Assembly: GCA_007693745.1 (NCBI GenBank) | Contig: REDA01000047.1 | Coordinates: forward strand, 1-47,407 | DNA from: Balneolaceae bacterium | GTDB lineage: Bacteria > Bacteroidota > Rhodothermia > Balneolales > Balneolaceae | Reading direction: 5' to 3' | Length of the DNA stretch: 47,407 bases | Part shown: one piece after another, positions 15,917 through 24,289 of the stretch | Numbering within the stretch: position 1 is the stretch's first letter | How the letters are laid out: every line of letters begins with the position of its first letter | Position numbers and translations under genes: made by a program | The notes under the pieces: model-generated | Seen by the model: the letters and a program-made list of their open reading frames with translations, nothing else | Told to the model about the DNA's origin: nothing | The model's database searches: none

Positions 15917-16501
15917 ATGCTTCTTTTTATTGACTCTGTTCCCTTTTACTGGGTACCCGTTTTTATCTTTTTTGCCCGAATTCTGGATGTGAGCCTGGGT
16001 ACACTCCGTATTATGTTTGTCTCCAAGGGACTCCGCTGGAAAGCGACTCTGCTGGGTTTTATCGAAGTGCTGATCTGGATCATCATTGTAGCACAAATTT
16101 TCCAGAACCTTGACAACTGGCTCAACTATGTTGCCTATGCAGCCGGTTTCTCAGCCGGTACATTTATTGGAATGTTCATTGAGGAGAGAATGAAGATGGG
16201 CATTCAGATTTTCAGGATTATTGTCGGGAAGGAGAGGGACGCTCTCATTGAGAATTTGAAGGAACACAATTTCAGAGTGACATCACTCGATGGCGAGGGC
16301 AAATATGGCCCGGTAAAAGTGATTTTTACAGTAGCCAAACGCAAGAGATGGCAGGAGCTGGCTAATCTGGTGAACGAACACGCACCTAACTCATTTTACT
16401 CAGTGGAGGATGTGAAACATGTATCGCAGATGGACGAGGAGGTGCAGCCCCAGCAACAGGACTTCATGACACGCATGCTCAAACTGAAGAAAGGAGTGTA
16501 G
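15917..16501 (+). CDS. DUF2179 / UPF0316 membrane protein
   Basis: A membrane protein of 194 residues from the ATG at 15917; a TTG 42 bases upstream could extend it. Three hydrophobic segments (about 6-25, 38-63, 69-90) carry the family motifs FARILDVSLGTLRIMFVSKG and AAGFSAGTFIGMFIEE. A soluble DUF2179 domain follows (about 105-165, with GKYGPVKVIFTVAKRK). The function of the family is unknown; the cytosolic domain is of a type found in PII-like or ligand-binding membrane proteins. It is convergent with ppk2. Confidence 0.88.
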   Translation: MLLFIDSVPFYWVPVFIFFARILDVSLGTLRIMFVSKGLRWKATLLGFIEVLIWIIIVAQIFQNLDNWLNYVAYAAGFSAGTFIGMFIEERMKMGIQIFRIIVGKERDALIENLKEHNFRVTSLDGEGKYGPVKVIFTVAKRKRWQELANLVNEHAPNSFYSVEDVKHVSQMDEEVQPQQQDFMTRMLKLKKGV

Positions 16502-16540
16502 TACGAAGGGCGGGCTTTGTAGCGAAAGAAAACCTAAAGG

Positions 16541-16605
16541 GGGGGCAGAAATCAGTATCGGATCACTGATCCGAAGAACCGCACATCAGACGTAAGACTG
16601 CCCCC
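16541..16605. repeat. Nested inverted repeats between convergent genes
   Basis: An outer 8-bp arm GGGGGCAG (16541-16548)/CTGCCCCC (16598-16605) encloses a perfect inner hairpin TCGGATC-ACT-GATCCGA (16558-16574). The sequence lies exactly between the stops of the DUF2179 gene and ppk2. It may act as a bidirectional terminator, though neither side has a long T tract. Confidence 0.6.
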
Positions 16606-16616
16606 GATTGATATCA

Positions 16617-17390
16617 CTAAAGATCACCACCCTTCAGGGAATGCATCTCAATTTCCGGATAATCGATGTCGTAACGGCTCAGTTTATCCGTGATCGCTTT
16701 CAGAATGAAATAGTTTCGATACCACTTTTTATCAGACGGAACAATCTGCCACGGTTCTGCATTGCACTCTCTGAATAGCCTTTCATAAACCTCCAGATAC
16801 TGTTTGCGCTGCTGAGTAGCCCGGACATCTGACGCTTCATATTTCCAGCGCTTATTGGGCTGAAGTTTGCGCCGTCTTATCCGCTCGATCTGCTCTTCTT
16901 CAGATATATGCAGATAGAATTTCATCAGAATGGTGCGGTTGTTCACTAAAAGTTTTTCGAAACAATTGATCGATTCGATCCGCTGGTCAATCTGCTCAGG
17001 CGTGGCATATCCCTCTACGGTGGGCACCAATACATCTTCATAATGGGAACGGTTAAATACTTTGATCATCCCCCACTCCGGACAAACCTGATGAACTCTC
17101 CAGAGAAAGTCGTGTTTCATTTCGAGCGCTGTTGGGACCTTAAATGAGGTAACCCGGCAACCGGCTGGATTTACCCGGGAAAATACATTTCGAACAGCAC
17201 CATCTTTTCCGGAAGCATCCATACCCTGCAGCACAATCAGCAGGGCGTATTTTTTCTGGGCATGCAGCTTGCGCTGTGTTTCGGCAAGTTGATCCGACAA
17301 GGTTGAAATTTCCCGTTTCAGATCACCTTTGGTGAGGTTTTCGGGTGGATTTGCGGAGTATAGAGAGAGACTTTTGAACGGTTCGGACAT
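16617..17390 (-). CDS. ppk2: Polyphosphate kinase 2 family protein
   Basis: PPK2 enzymes transfer phosphate between polyphosphate and nucleotides, usually in the direction of nucleotide synthesis. The 257-residue single-domain protein has Walker A GMDASGKDGAVR, Walker B-type FNRSHYEDVLVP, and the lid segment RRRKLQPNKRWKY, all in place. Length and motifs fit the one-domain PPK2 class I or class III types. The preferred nucleotide (ADP, GDP or AMP) cannot be read from sequence by eye. Confidence 0.93.
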   Translation of the reverse strand: MSEPFKSLSLYSANPPENLTKGDLKREISTLSDQLAETQRKLHAQKKYALLIVLQGMDASGKDGAVRNVFSRVNPAGCRVTSFKVPTALEMKHDFLWRVHQVCPEWGMIKVFNRSHYEDVLVPTVEGYATPEQIDQRIESINCFEKLLVNNRTILMKFYLHISEEEQIERIRRRKLQPNKRWKYEASDVRATQQRKQYLEVYERLFRECNAEPWQIVPSDKKWYRNYFILKAITDKLSRYDIDYPEIEMHSLKGGDL

Positions 17391-17479
17391 TGAATTCTTG
17401 CTGTATAGATGATTAATAATTACCGGGAAAGATAGAAGTGTGGGCAGTTTAAATCCATTTAAATATCAGTGTAATTCTG

Positions 17480-18256
17480 TCAACCGAAAAGACCGGCAAC
17501 AATCCCGCCATCATGACTGATGGTCTGCCCGGTGACATAACTGCTGTGAGGAGACAGGAGCCAGGCTGCAAGCGAGGCAAACTCTTCGGCGGTTCCCATG
17601 CGTCCCACAGGAATTTTTGCCTCCAGTTCTTTCTTGGCTTTCTCATAAGAGATGCCCAGTGTCTGGCTGTTATTTTTGATCACCCTCTCAATGGCCGGTG
17701 TTTCATGCGATCCCGGTGCCATTAGATTGACAGTTACCCCATCCGGGGCGATCTCCAGTGCCAGGGATTTTGCAAATCCGGCAATCCCTGCCCTGAACGC
17801 ATTGCTGAGAACAAGTGAAGGGAGGGGTTGTTTAACGGTCTGACTTTCAATAAATAAGAGCCGCCCATATCGTTTCTCTCTGAGCAGAGGTGCCAGGCGC
17901 AGAGCAAGATCGATTTTCCAGCGCATCACCAACTGCCAGGCAGCATCCCAGTCCATCATGTTGGTCTGCAGTGGCGTACCTGTTGGCGGGCCACCCGCGT
18001 TCAGGACGATTCCATGAAAGGGTCTCTCTCTGGCGGATTTTTCTATCTTGTCCAGAGTTTCACCGTATATCAGACTTCCTTCAATGATCTCAACCCGATC
18101 CTTAAAATTACCATAGAGCTCATGTAACTGATCTCCTCTCCTGGCTACAGCCACTACAACAGCTCCTTCGATAAGTAATTGTTTCGCAATCGCAAGGCCA
18201 AAACCACTGCTGGCTCCACATACAATAAATCGCTGTTCACTAATTTTTAAATCCAT
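17480..18256 (-). CDS. Divergent SDR-family oxidoreductase lacking the Tyr/Lys catalytic pair
   Basis: A short-chain dehydrogenase/reductase of 258 residues. The Rossmann glycine motif CGASSGFG (13-20) and VLNAGGPP (84-91) are present. The canonical catalytic pattern is Ser, then Tyr 13 residues on and Lys four further. Here Ser138 is present but the Tyr position is Ser151 and the Lys position is Arg155 (LVLSNAFRAG). The C-terminal TVNLMAPG and YVTGQTISHDGG are SDR-like. Divergent SDR subfamilies with a similar SN..R segment exist, so this may be an alternative mechanism rather than decay. The substrate is unknown. Confidence 0.86.
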   Translation of the reverse strand: MDLKISEQRFIVCGASSGFGLAIAKQLLIEGAVVVAVARRGDQLHELYGNFKDRVEIIEGSLIYGETLDKIEKSARERPFHGIVLNAGGPPTGTPLQTNMMDWDAAWQLVMRWKIDLALRLAPLLREKRYGRLLFIESQTVKQPLPSLVLSNAFRAGIAGFAKSLALEIAPDGVTVNLMAPGSHETPAIERVIKNNSQTLGISYEKAKKELEAKIPVGRMGTAEEFASLAAWLLSPHSSYVTGQTISHDGGIVAGLFG

Positions 18257-18339
18257 TTTTGTTCACTGTTTCTAAAATCATATTTAACTCATGACGGCAT
18301 CGAAAACCGGGAAATTATTCAAAAGACCGAACCCCTTAA

Positions 18340-18798
18340 TTAAGGTTTCTGCTGCCAAATCTGATCAGCTGCTTCCAGATATTTTGAAAGAGCTGCAGAT
18401 CCGTACCACTGATACAAATCCGGAGCCAGCAGGTTTTCCCGAATGGCAGGATCACTTTGAAGCAATTCAACTGCTTCCTCAAGCGTTGCAACATTCAGAA
18501 TGAAAATTCCCCTAAAGTTATCTTCATTTGGCATCAAAGGACCGGCTACAATCAACTTATTCTCTTCTGCAAGACGGTTGATATTCTCCAAGTGACCGGC
18601 AAAACTTTTTTGAACTGTTTCGGGATCAGCGTTTTGATTACTGCCCGTTTTTAAAATCGCCAGGACATAAAATTTCATACCTAATTCGTCCGCACCCAGC
18701 TCCTGAGCCAGTTCCATATTATAGTTGGGATTTTGAGCCTGTACCGGAATGGCAGTTAAAAGTGAGAGAGTTAGCGCGAGAAGTAGTGAAGATTTCAT
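18340..18798 (-). CDS. Exported YciI-like domain protein
   Basis: 152 residues. A cleavable signal peptide (MKSSLLLALTLSLLTAIPVQAQ) precedes a ferredoxin-like YciI/dimeric alpha-beta barrel domain, recognisable from KFYVLAILKTG, HLENINRLAEENKLIVAGPL, GIFILNVATLEEAVELLQSDP and the following Ala/Leu-rich tail. YciI proteins are usually cytosolic, so the export signal is a little unusual. The biochemical role is unknown. Confidence 0.82.
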   Translation of the reverse strand: MKSSLLLALTLSLLTAIPVQAQNPNYNMELAQELGADELGMKFYVLAILKTGSNQNADPETVQKSFAGHLENINRLAEENKLIVAGPLMPNEDNFRGIFILNVATLEEAVELLQSDPAIRENLLAPDLYQWYGSAALSKYLEAADQIWQQKP

Positions 18799-18825
18799 TG
18801 GCTCTGTTCTAATCGGGTTTTATTC

Positions 18826-18984
18826 AGTCATTGTATGGGGCTTTGAAAAACCAGGGATTTATCGCAAAATCAAGGTGAATCAAGGTGAAAGCAAAATTAA
18901 AACCGCAGTACAGTTGTGACACGTTGGGAATCTTAAATTTACAGCAGCGAAGTTATTGGGTAAAAGGACAGTTATTAAAAGCAC
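18826..18984 (+). repeat. Interspersed intergenic element, copy B
   Basis: Diverged relative of 9404-9555 in the same orientation and also upstream of a plus-strand gene (typA). It contains GAAAAACCAGGGATTT, ACCGCAGT (18902-18909), CAGCGAAGTTATTGGG and AAAAGGACAGTTATTAAAAG. It differs by an internal 10-bp tandem duplication (ATCAAGGTGA twice, about 18869-18888) absent from copy A, which explains the main alignment gap. The rest of 18799-19159 holds the typA promoter. Confidence 0.62.
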
Positions 18985-19076
18985 ACTGTATGAATGTAGC
19001 TATCTCACAGAATAGTTGACAGTTAGAAATTATGGTGAATCGCCCCTCTGCTTTCAGATTTAAATAAAATTAACTG

Positions 19077-19084
19077 TATATTTA
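19077..19084 (+). promoter_or_regulatory. Probable -10 box of the typA promoter
   Basis: TATATTTA, the same octamer as in the tRNA-Ser promoter, lies 75 nt before the typA start. A clear -35 is lacking; TTTCAG about 19 nt upstream is the best candidate. Confidence 0.3.
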
Positions 19085-19159
19085 AGGCTATCCGATTTTT
19101 GAAAAATTTCAACAAACAAGTCTGACCGCACTATCGTTGTTGCGGTTGAAGGTTTAATT

Positions 19160-20980
19160 ATGACACAAGATATCAGAAATATCGCCATTATTGCCCACGT
19201 TGATCATGGGAAAACAACGCTGGTTGATCAGATGCTGCGCCAGAGCGGTACATTCAGAGAGAATCAGCAGATGGTTGAAAGGGTGATGGATTCAGGTGAC
19301 CTTGAAAAGGAGAAGGGAATCACCATCAGCTCAAAAAATACAGCCGTCCTCTGGCAGGGAACAAAGATCAATATCGTGGACACCCCGGGTCACGCCGATT
19401 TTGGCGGTGAAGTGGAACGTATTCTGAAGATGGTGAATGGTGTAATACTGCTTGTGGATGCTGCGGAAGGTCCCTTGCCGCAAACCAAATTTGTACTTCG
19501 GAAGTCTCTCGAGTTGGGTTACAGACCCATCGTGCTCATCAATAAAATCGACCGCCAGGACGCCCGGCCGGATGCGGTTCTTAACGAGGTATTTGATCTC
19601 TTTGTCTCTCTGGACGCAAACGATGAACAGCTCGATTTTCCTGTTCTCTATGCCATCGGAATCGATGGGATTGCAAAGGAAGATCTGGCTGACAGTAACG
19701 ACAATCTGGACCCTCTGTTCGCGAAAATTATTGAGCATATTCCTCCGCCTGAGCAGAAAACAGATGTCCCTTTCAAAATGCTTGTGAGTAATGTGGACTG
19801 GAACGATTATGTAGGAAGGATCGCCATTGGAAGAGTGGAGCAGGGCACCATCCACCTGAATCAGGAAATCGTTCTTGTGGATCGTAAGGGCAATCAGAAG
19901 GAGAAGGCCAAGGCAACCAAGCTGTTTACCTTCAATGGATTACAGCGTGAACCTGTTGAAGATGCTGGTGCCGGTGACATTTTCGCACTGGCAGGGTACG
20001 ACAGAGTGGAAATTGGCGACACACTCACCCATATCTCCGATCCGGAACCGATTCCCTATTACGATATCGACCAGCCAACCATGGCGATGTATTTCCGGGT
20101 GAATAACTCACCTTTCGCTGGCAAGGAGGGGGATTTCGTTACATCCAATATGATAAAAGACCGGCTGAACAGGGAAATTCGCACCAATGTTTCAATTCGG
20201 GTTGAACAGACCGATAACCCCGATATTTTCAAGGTATCGGGCAGGGGAGAGCTTCAACTGGCTATCCTTATTGAAACGATGCGGCGTGAGGGGTATGAGT
20301 TTGCAGTGTCGCGACCCGAGGTGCTTTTCAGAGACGTGAACGGAAATGTTCATGAACCGTTTGAAGAGGTGGTAATCGATGTACATACAGATTACAGTAA
20401 CAAAGTGATCGACAACCTGCAGCGCCGAAAGGGAATTATGACCTCTATGGCTCAGGAAGGAGAAAATAACCGTATTGAATTTAAGGTTCCTTCCCGCGGA
20501 TTGATCGGTTTCAGGGGTGAAATGATGACCGAGACCCGCGGAACCGGTATCATGCATCAGCAGTTCTATGCGTATGAACCCTATGCGGGCGATATCTCCG
20601 GCCGGACAAGAGGTGCCCTCATCGCATTGGAACAGGGTGATGTGACAGCCTATGCACTCGAAGGACTGCAGGATCGCGGTCAGTTTATCATCGAGCCGGG
20701 AGATCCGGTCTATATGGGGCAGGTTGTGGGAATCAACAAGCGAGGGGATGATATGGTGGTGAATGTGGTAAAAAAGAAAAACCTTACCAACCACAGGGCC
20801 ACACAAACAGCCGATTCTGTGAAGATTTCTCAGGCAAAACGAATGAGTCTGGAGCAGTGCATGGAATTTCTGGATAACGATGAACTGCTGGAAGTGACCC
20901 CGCAGAGCCTCAGAATCCGTAAACTCTATCTGGATGAAAATGACAGAAAGAGGGAAAAAAAGAGAAAGGAGATGGCTTAG
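19160..20980 (+). CDS. typA: Ribosome-associated GTPase TypA/BipA
   Basis: TypA is a translational GTPase related to EF-G that binds ribosomes and helps in stress adaptation and 50S assembly. G-domain motifs are AHVDHGKTTL (G1), DTPGHADF (G3) and NKIDR (G4). The C-terminal region contains GRGELQLAILIETMRREGYEF and GALIALEQGDVTAYAL, typical of TypA rather than EF-G. At 606 residues it is full length. The photolyase gene follows 60 bp later on the same strand. Confidence 0.97.
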   Translation: MTQDIRNIAIIAHVDHGKTTLVDQMLRQSGTFRENQQMVERVMDSGDLEKEKGITISSKNTAVLWQGTKINIVDTPGHADFGGEVERILKMVNGVILLVDAAEGPLPQTKFVLRKSLELGYRPIVLINKIDRQDARPDAVLNEVFDLFVSLDANDEQLDFPVLYAIGIDGIAKEDLADSNDNLDPLFAKIIEHIPPPEQKTDVPFKMLVSNVDWNDYVGRIAIGRVEQGTIHLNQEIVLVDRKGNQKEKAKATKLFTFNGLQREPVEDAGAGDIFALAGYDRVEIGDTLTHISDPEPIPYYDIDQPTMAMYFRVNNSPFAGKEGDFVTSNMIKDRLNREIRTNVSIRVEQTDNPDIFKVSGRGELQLAILIETMRREGYEFAVSRPEVLFRDVNGNVHEPFEEVVIDVHTDYSNKVIDNLQRRKGIMTSMAQEGENNRIEFKVPSRGLIGFRGEMMTETRGTGIMHQQFYAYEPYAGDISGRTRGALIALEQGDVTAYALEGLQDRGQFIIEPGDPVYMGQVVGINKRGDDMVVNVVKKKNLTNHRATQTADSVKISQAKRMSLEQCMEFLDNDELLEVTPQSLRIRKLYLDENDRKREKKRKEMA

Positions 20981-21040
20981 CTTAAAAATCCACTACCTGA
21001 ATTTTGGAATGTATCTTCTGAAATCGCGGTTTGTTCTTCT

Positions 21041-22519
21041 ATGAAGAATATTAACAGCCACCGTGTCTTTAAACGCAATCAGAGGGATCCCAATCCGGAC
21101 GGGGAATTTGTACTCTACTGGATGCAGATCAACCGAAGATTGAACTATAATTACGCCCTGGAATATGCCGTTGGCTGGGCCAATAAACTTGGAAAACCTC
21201 TGCTGATTCTGGAGGCTTTCTCTTGCGACTATCCCTGGGCATCCGACCGCTCTCACACTTTCGTGCTGCAGGGTATGAAAGAGCACTTTGATACCGTTGA
21301 CCACCGCTCTTTCAATTATCTGCCCTTCGCAGAACACGAAACCGGGCAGTATGACCAGCTTATAATGAACCTTGCCGGCCGGGCTTCCATGCTGATTACC
21401 GATGAGTATCCGGTCTTTATCATGAAAAAAAGAAATGATACCTATCCTGCCCGGGTAGAAGTTCCCTACTATACGGTTGACAGTAACGGATTGATCCCGC
21501 TCGGCCTAACCGATAAGGACCCGTACAGTGCCTATCTCTTTCGAAAGATCATGCAGAAACATTTTGTGGAGGCGTTTACCCATCCTCCTCAAAAGGATCC
21601 GCTTGAGATGCTTGAAAACCGTTCCGGTATAGTTCTCCCCGAAGCCATTTTTGACGGCTTACCGGATACAGAGGAGGTTCTCAACGGCATTGAAGGGTTT
21701 GTATCAGGTCTGGTGATTGATCACTCTGTAAAACCGGTATCCATGCATGGCGGGCGTAAAGCAGCTCTCGACCGGTTGTCAGGATTTATTTCAGAAGCTC
21801 TGCTCAGCTACGGTGATCAGCGGAACCATCCGGATGTGAAAATGACCAGTCAGTTGAGCCCCTGGCTTCATTTTGGGAAAATCTCTGCATATGAGATTGT
21901 GCAGGAGGTTCTGAAATATCAGCCAGAGGAGTGGGATCTGGATCGAATTACCTATAACAACGGATCTTCCGGTGGCTTTTTTAACGGGAATTCGAGTATT
22001 GAAAGTTTTCTGGATGAACTCATCACCTGGCGTGAAGTGGGTTTTCATTTTGCACATCACCGCGATGACTATGACCAGTTTAACAGTCTGCCCGACTGGG
22101 CGGTTCAGACTATGAATGATCACAGATCGGATACCAGGGAATGGAATTACAGTTATGAGGAGCTTGCCGCTTCACAAACTCATGATGAGATCTGGAATGC
22201 AGCACAGACTCAGCTCAGAGAGGAGGGACTCATTCATAACTACCTGCGAATGCTGTGGGGTAAAAAAGTGATTGAATGGACGCCTGACCCTGAAACAGCC
22301 CTGCAATATCTGATCGATCTAAATAACCTGTATGCGATTGACGGGCGGGACCCCAACAGTTATTCCGGGATTTTCTGGTGCTTCGGCCGGTTCGACCGGG
22401 CCTGGCAGGAGAGGCCGGTGTTTGGAAAACTTCGCTATATGGCGAGCGAAAATACCAGAAAAAAGGTGAAGATGAAGCAGTACCTGAGCCGTTATGGTAA
22501 TCAGCGCAGTTTAATTTAA
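21041..22519 (+). CDS. Class II deoxyribodipyrimidine photolyase
   Basis: A light-dependent repair enzyme for cyclobutane pyrimidine dimers, 492 residues. The class II character shows in the N-terminal GEFVLYWMQINRRLNYNYAL and in the C-terminal FAD-binding half: LSPWLHFGKISAYEI, LHNYLRMLWGKKVIEW-type text (here HNYLRMLWGKKVIEW), AIDGRDPNSYSGIFWCFGR and ERPVFGKLRYM. Class II enzymes occur patchily in bacteria. It follows typA closely and is probably cotranscribed. Its presence fits an organism exposed to sunlight. Confidence 0.93.
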   Translation: MKNINSHRVFKRNQRDPNPDGEFVLYWMQINRRLNYNYALEYAVGWANKLGKPLLILEAFSCDYPWASDRSHTFVLQGMKEHFDTVDHRSFNYLPFAEHETGQYDQLIMNLAGRASMLITDEYPVFIMKKRNDTYPARVEVPYYTVDSNGLIPLGLTDKDPYSAYLFRKIMQKHFVEAFTHPPQKDPLEMLENRSGIVLPEAIFDGLPDTEEVLNGIEGFVSGLVIDHSVKPVSMHGGRKAALDRLSGFISEALLSYGDQRNHPDVKMTSQLSPWLHFGKISAYEIVQEVLKYQPEEWDLDRITYNNGSSGGFFNGNSSIESFLDELITWREVGFHFAHHRDDYDQFNSLPDWAVQTMNDHRSDTREWNYSYEELAASQTHDEIWNAAQTQLREEGLIHNYLRMLWGKKVIEWTPDPETALQYLIDLNNLYAIDGRDPNSYSGIFWCFGRFDRAWQERPVFGKLRYMASENTRKKVKMKQYLSRYGNQRSLI

Positions 22520-22603
22520 TTGGACTGATGCTGCTTTTCCTGTAGTTATCAGAGTATATCTGGCACCGTTTGATCGATTTCATCCGATGTCTCTCTCTTG
22601 TCA

Positions 22604-22646
22604 ATCAACTCTTCCCGGAGTTGATACAGTTTCCGAAAACCGGAAA
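22604..22646. terminator. Two hairpins between convergent photolyase and punA genes
   Basis: ATCAACTC-TTCCCG-GAGTTGAT (22604-22625) is a perfect 8-bp hairpin. TTTCCG-AAAAC-CGGAAA (22630-22646) is a second, 6-bp hairpin. Both stand in the 168-bp gap between the two stop codons. Neither is followed by a long T run, so bidirectional termination is likely but not certain. Confidence 0.45.
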
Positions 22647-22687
22647 AAATAGCCCCACAAGACCGCAATGACGAGATGAAACCGTAT

Positions 22688-23482
22688 TTACAGCTTCAGA
22701 ATTAATTCAGTCACCAGCCGTGTAAAATCACTTTTCCGTGATTCGGCAGCCTCTTTCACTTCGGAGTGATCAAGTTTCCCTTTCTGAACACCCGCAGCCA
22801 TGTTGGTGACCAGTGAAATGGCCGCAGCCGGCAACCCGATTCGTGCGGCCTCCATAAGTTCTGCCGCCGTACTCATGCCAACCACATCAGCACCCAGTAC
22901 CCGGAAGGCACGGATTTCAGCTTTGGATTCATAATTGGGCCCCTTGACATAGATATAGGTACCCCGCTGAATCTCCAGTCCGATCCCGGTGGCGATCGAA
23001 CGTACTCTGTCGGCTACCGGGTAGAGGTTGTAGCGATAGGGCTGAGCGGGCATCACGGAGAGTGTGTGAAAGGGTCGGATCAGATCTTCAATCACCATCA
23101 GGTCTCCCACATTGAAACGGGTATTAATGGCTCCTGCAGCGTTGGAGATGATGATCTTTTTTGAAAGAAATGAAGCTGCAAGATGAACGGGAAGGACAGT
23201 TCGTGAGAAGGCGTGCCCTTCATAGTGATGGAACCGGCCCGAAAAAGCTATGATCTGTTTCCCTTTTACCGTGCCGGATATCAGTTCTCCGGAGTGCCCC
23301 TGTACTGTGGTTTCCGGGAATCCGGGAATCTGAGCATAGGGCACTGCCACTTGATTGCCAATGGCTTCTGTAAAACCTCCCAGACCGGATCCGAGAATGA
23401 CAACGGCTTCTGCCTGATCAGGAAAACCCTCTCTGATCAGATACTTTTTTATCGGATGGATGGTATCGGGCAGAAGTTTCAT
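22688..23482 (-). CDS. punA: Purine nucleoside phosphorylase (trimeric type)
   Basis: Phosphorolyses inosine and guanosine to the free base and ribose-1-phosphate. The 264-residue protein has VVILGSGLGGFTE (phosphate binding), QGHSGELISG, FHHYEGH, SNAAGAINTRFNVGD, YVKGPNYESKAEIRAFRVLGAD and VGMSTAAELMEAA, the trimeric PNP signature. It is the last gene of a minus-strand run, overlapping the metallo-hydrolase gene by 4 bp. It supplies bases for the Hpt salvage enzyme. Confidence 0.94.
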   Translation of the reverse strand: MKLLPDTIHPIKKYLIREGFPDQAEAVVILGSGLGGFTEAIGNQVAVPYAQIPGFPETTVQGHSGELISGTVKGKQIIAFSGRFHHYEGHAFSRTVLPVHLAASFLSKKIIISNAAGAINTRFNVGDLMVIEDLIRPFHTLSVMPAQPYRYNLYPVADRVRSIATGIGLEIQRGTYIYVKGPNYESKAEIRAFRVLGADVVGMSTAAELMEAARIGLPAAAISLVTNMAAGVQKGKLDHSEVKEAAESRKSDFTRLVTELILKL

Positions 23483-24267
23483 AGATGTTCGACTGAGTAA
23501 CCCTTTTTTTGCTCATAACCGCTCAACTGAAAGACGGGGTGGTCGGTTTCGTGATAGGCAAGGATCTTGTACTTTTCATCGTATGCAAGTTCTTTTAATT
23601 CCGTCCGAACATCCATGCTTCGATTGGGGTCAAAGTCAAATTTGGCTTTGAAACTTCGGTTTACAGCAATTCTTCGGCCGATCACATCTCCGGCCATAAG
23701 AAACCGATCCTCTCCGTTCTCGTAAAAGAGCACCTGGTGGTGTTCACTGTGACCACCTGATTTCCATACACGTACGGGTGGAATGGGACGTGAATCGTCG
23801 GGCAGAAAATGGAGATCAGCACGGCTGTCCAGAAAGTAGAAGAAATCAGCATACTCTTCCCTCTGCTGATCGATATACCGCTTTCTCTTGGCCCAACCCT
23901 CTTCCGAGACCCAGATGCGTGCATCGGGAAACGTAAGCTCCCAGAAACCGCTTTTGCGATGGGCAAGGCCACCAAAATGGTCAAAATGGAGATGACTTAT
24001 AAAGATATCGGTAACATCATACTCTGAAATTCCCTGCTCCTCCAGATTTCCGAGAAGTACATCGATATCAGAATCGGGACTCACCAGGTCGCCGAGTCCG
24101 GCATCGAAGAGAATAGTGTACGCTTCGTCCCGGATGAGAAAAGGATGGATGGAGAGCTTTAATGTCGCCTTTGGTGGTGCATCATGCCGATTCATCCGGT
24201 TGAATACCTTATCCATTCCAACTGCGAATGTCCCTTCGTAAAGTGGTGTAACGGTAACCTGACTCAT
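23479..24267 (-). CDS. Metallo-beta-lactamase-fold hydrolase
   Basis: A 262-residue cytosolic MBL-fold protein. Zinc ligands are visible in SHLHFDHFGG, GGHSEHHQ, MAGDVIG and the late Tyr-His of LAYHETDHP. It resembles lactonase- or glyoxalase-like members of the superfamily but I cannot name the substrate. The coding sequence overlaps punA by 4 bp, and the phoH stop lies about 22 bp upstream of its start, so it is within the operon. Confidence 0.88.
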   Translation of the reverse strand: MSQVTVTPLYEGTFAVGMDKVFNRMNRHDAPPKATLKLSIHPFLIRDEAYTILFDAGLGDLVSPDSDIDVLLGNLEEQGISEYDVTDIFISHLHFDHFGGLAHRKSGFWELTFPDARIWVSEEGWAKRKRYIDQQREEYADFFYFLDSRADLHFLPDDSRPIPPVRVWKSGGHSEHHQVLFYENGEDRFLMAGDVIGRRIAVNRSFKAKFDFDPNRSMDVRTELKELAYDEKYKILAYHETDHPVFQLSGYEQKKGYSVEHL

Positions 24268-24289
24268 GCTCGGGTGAGAATTCTGTTAG

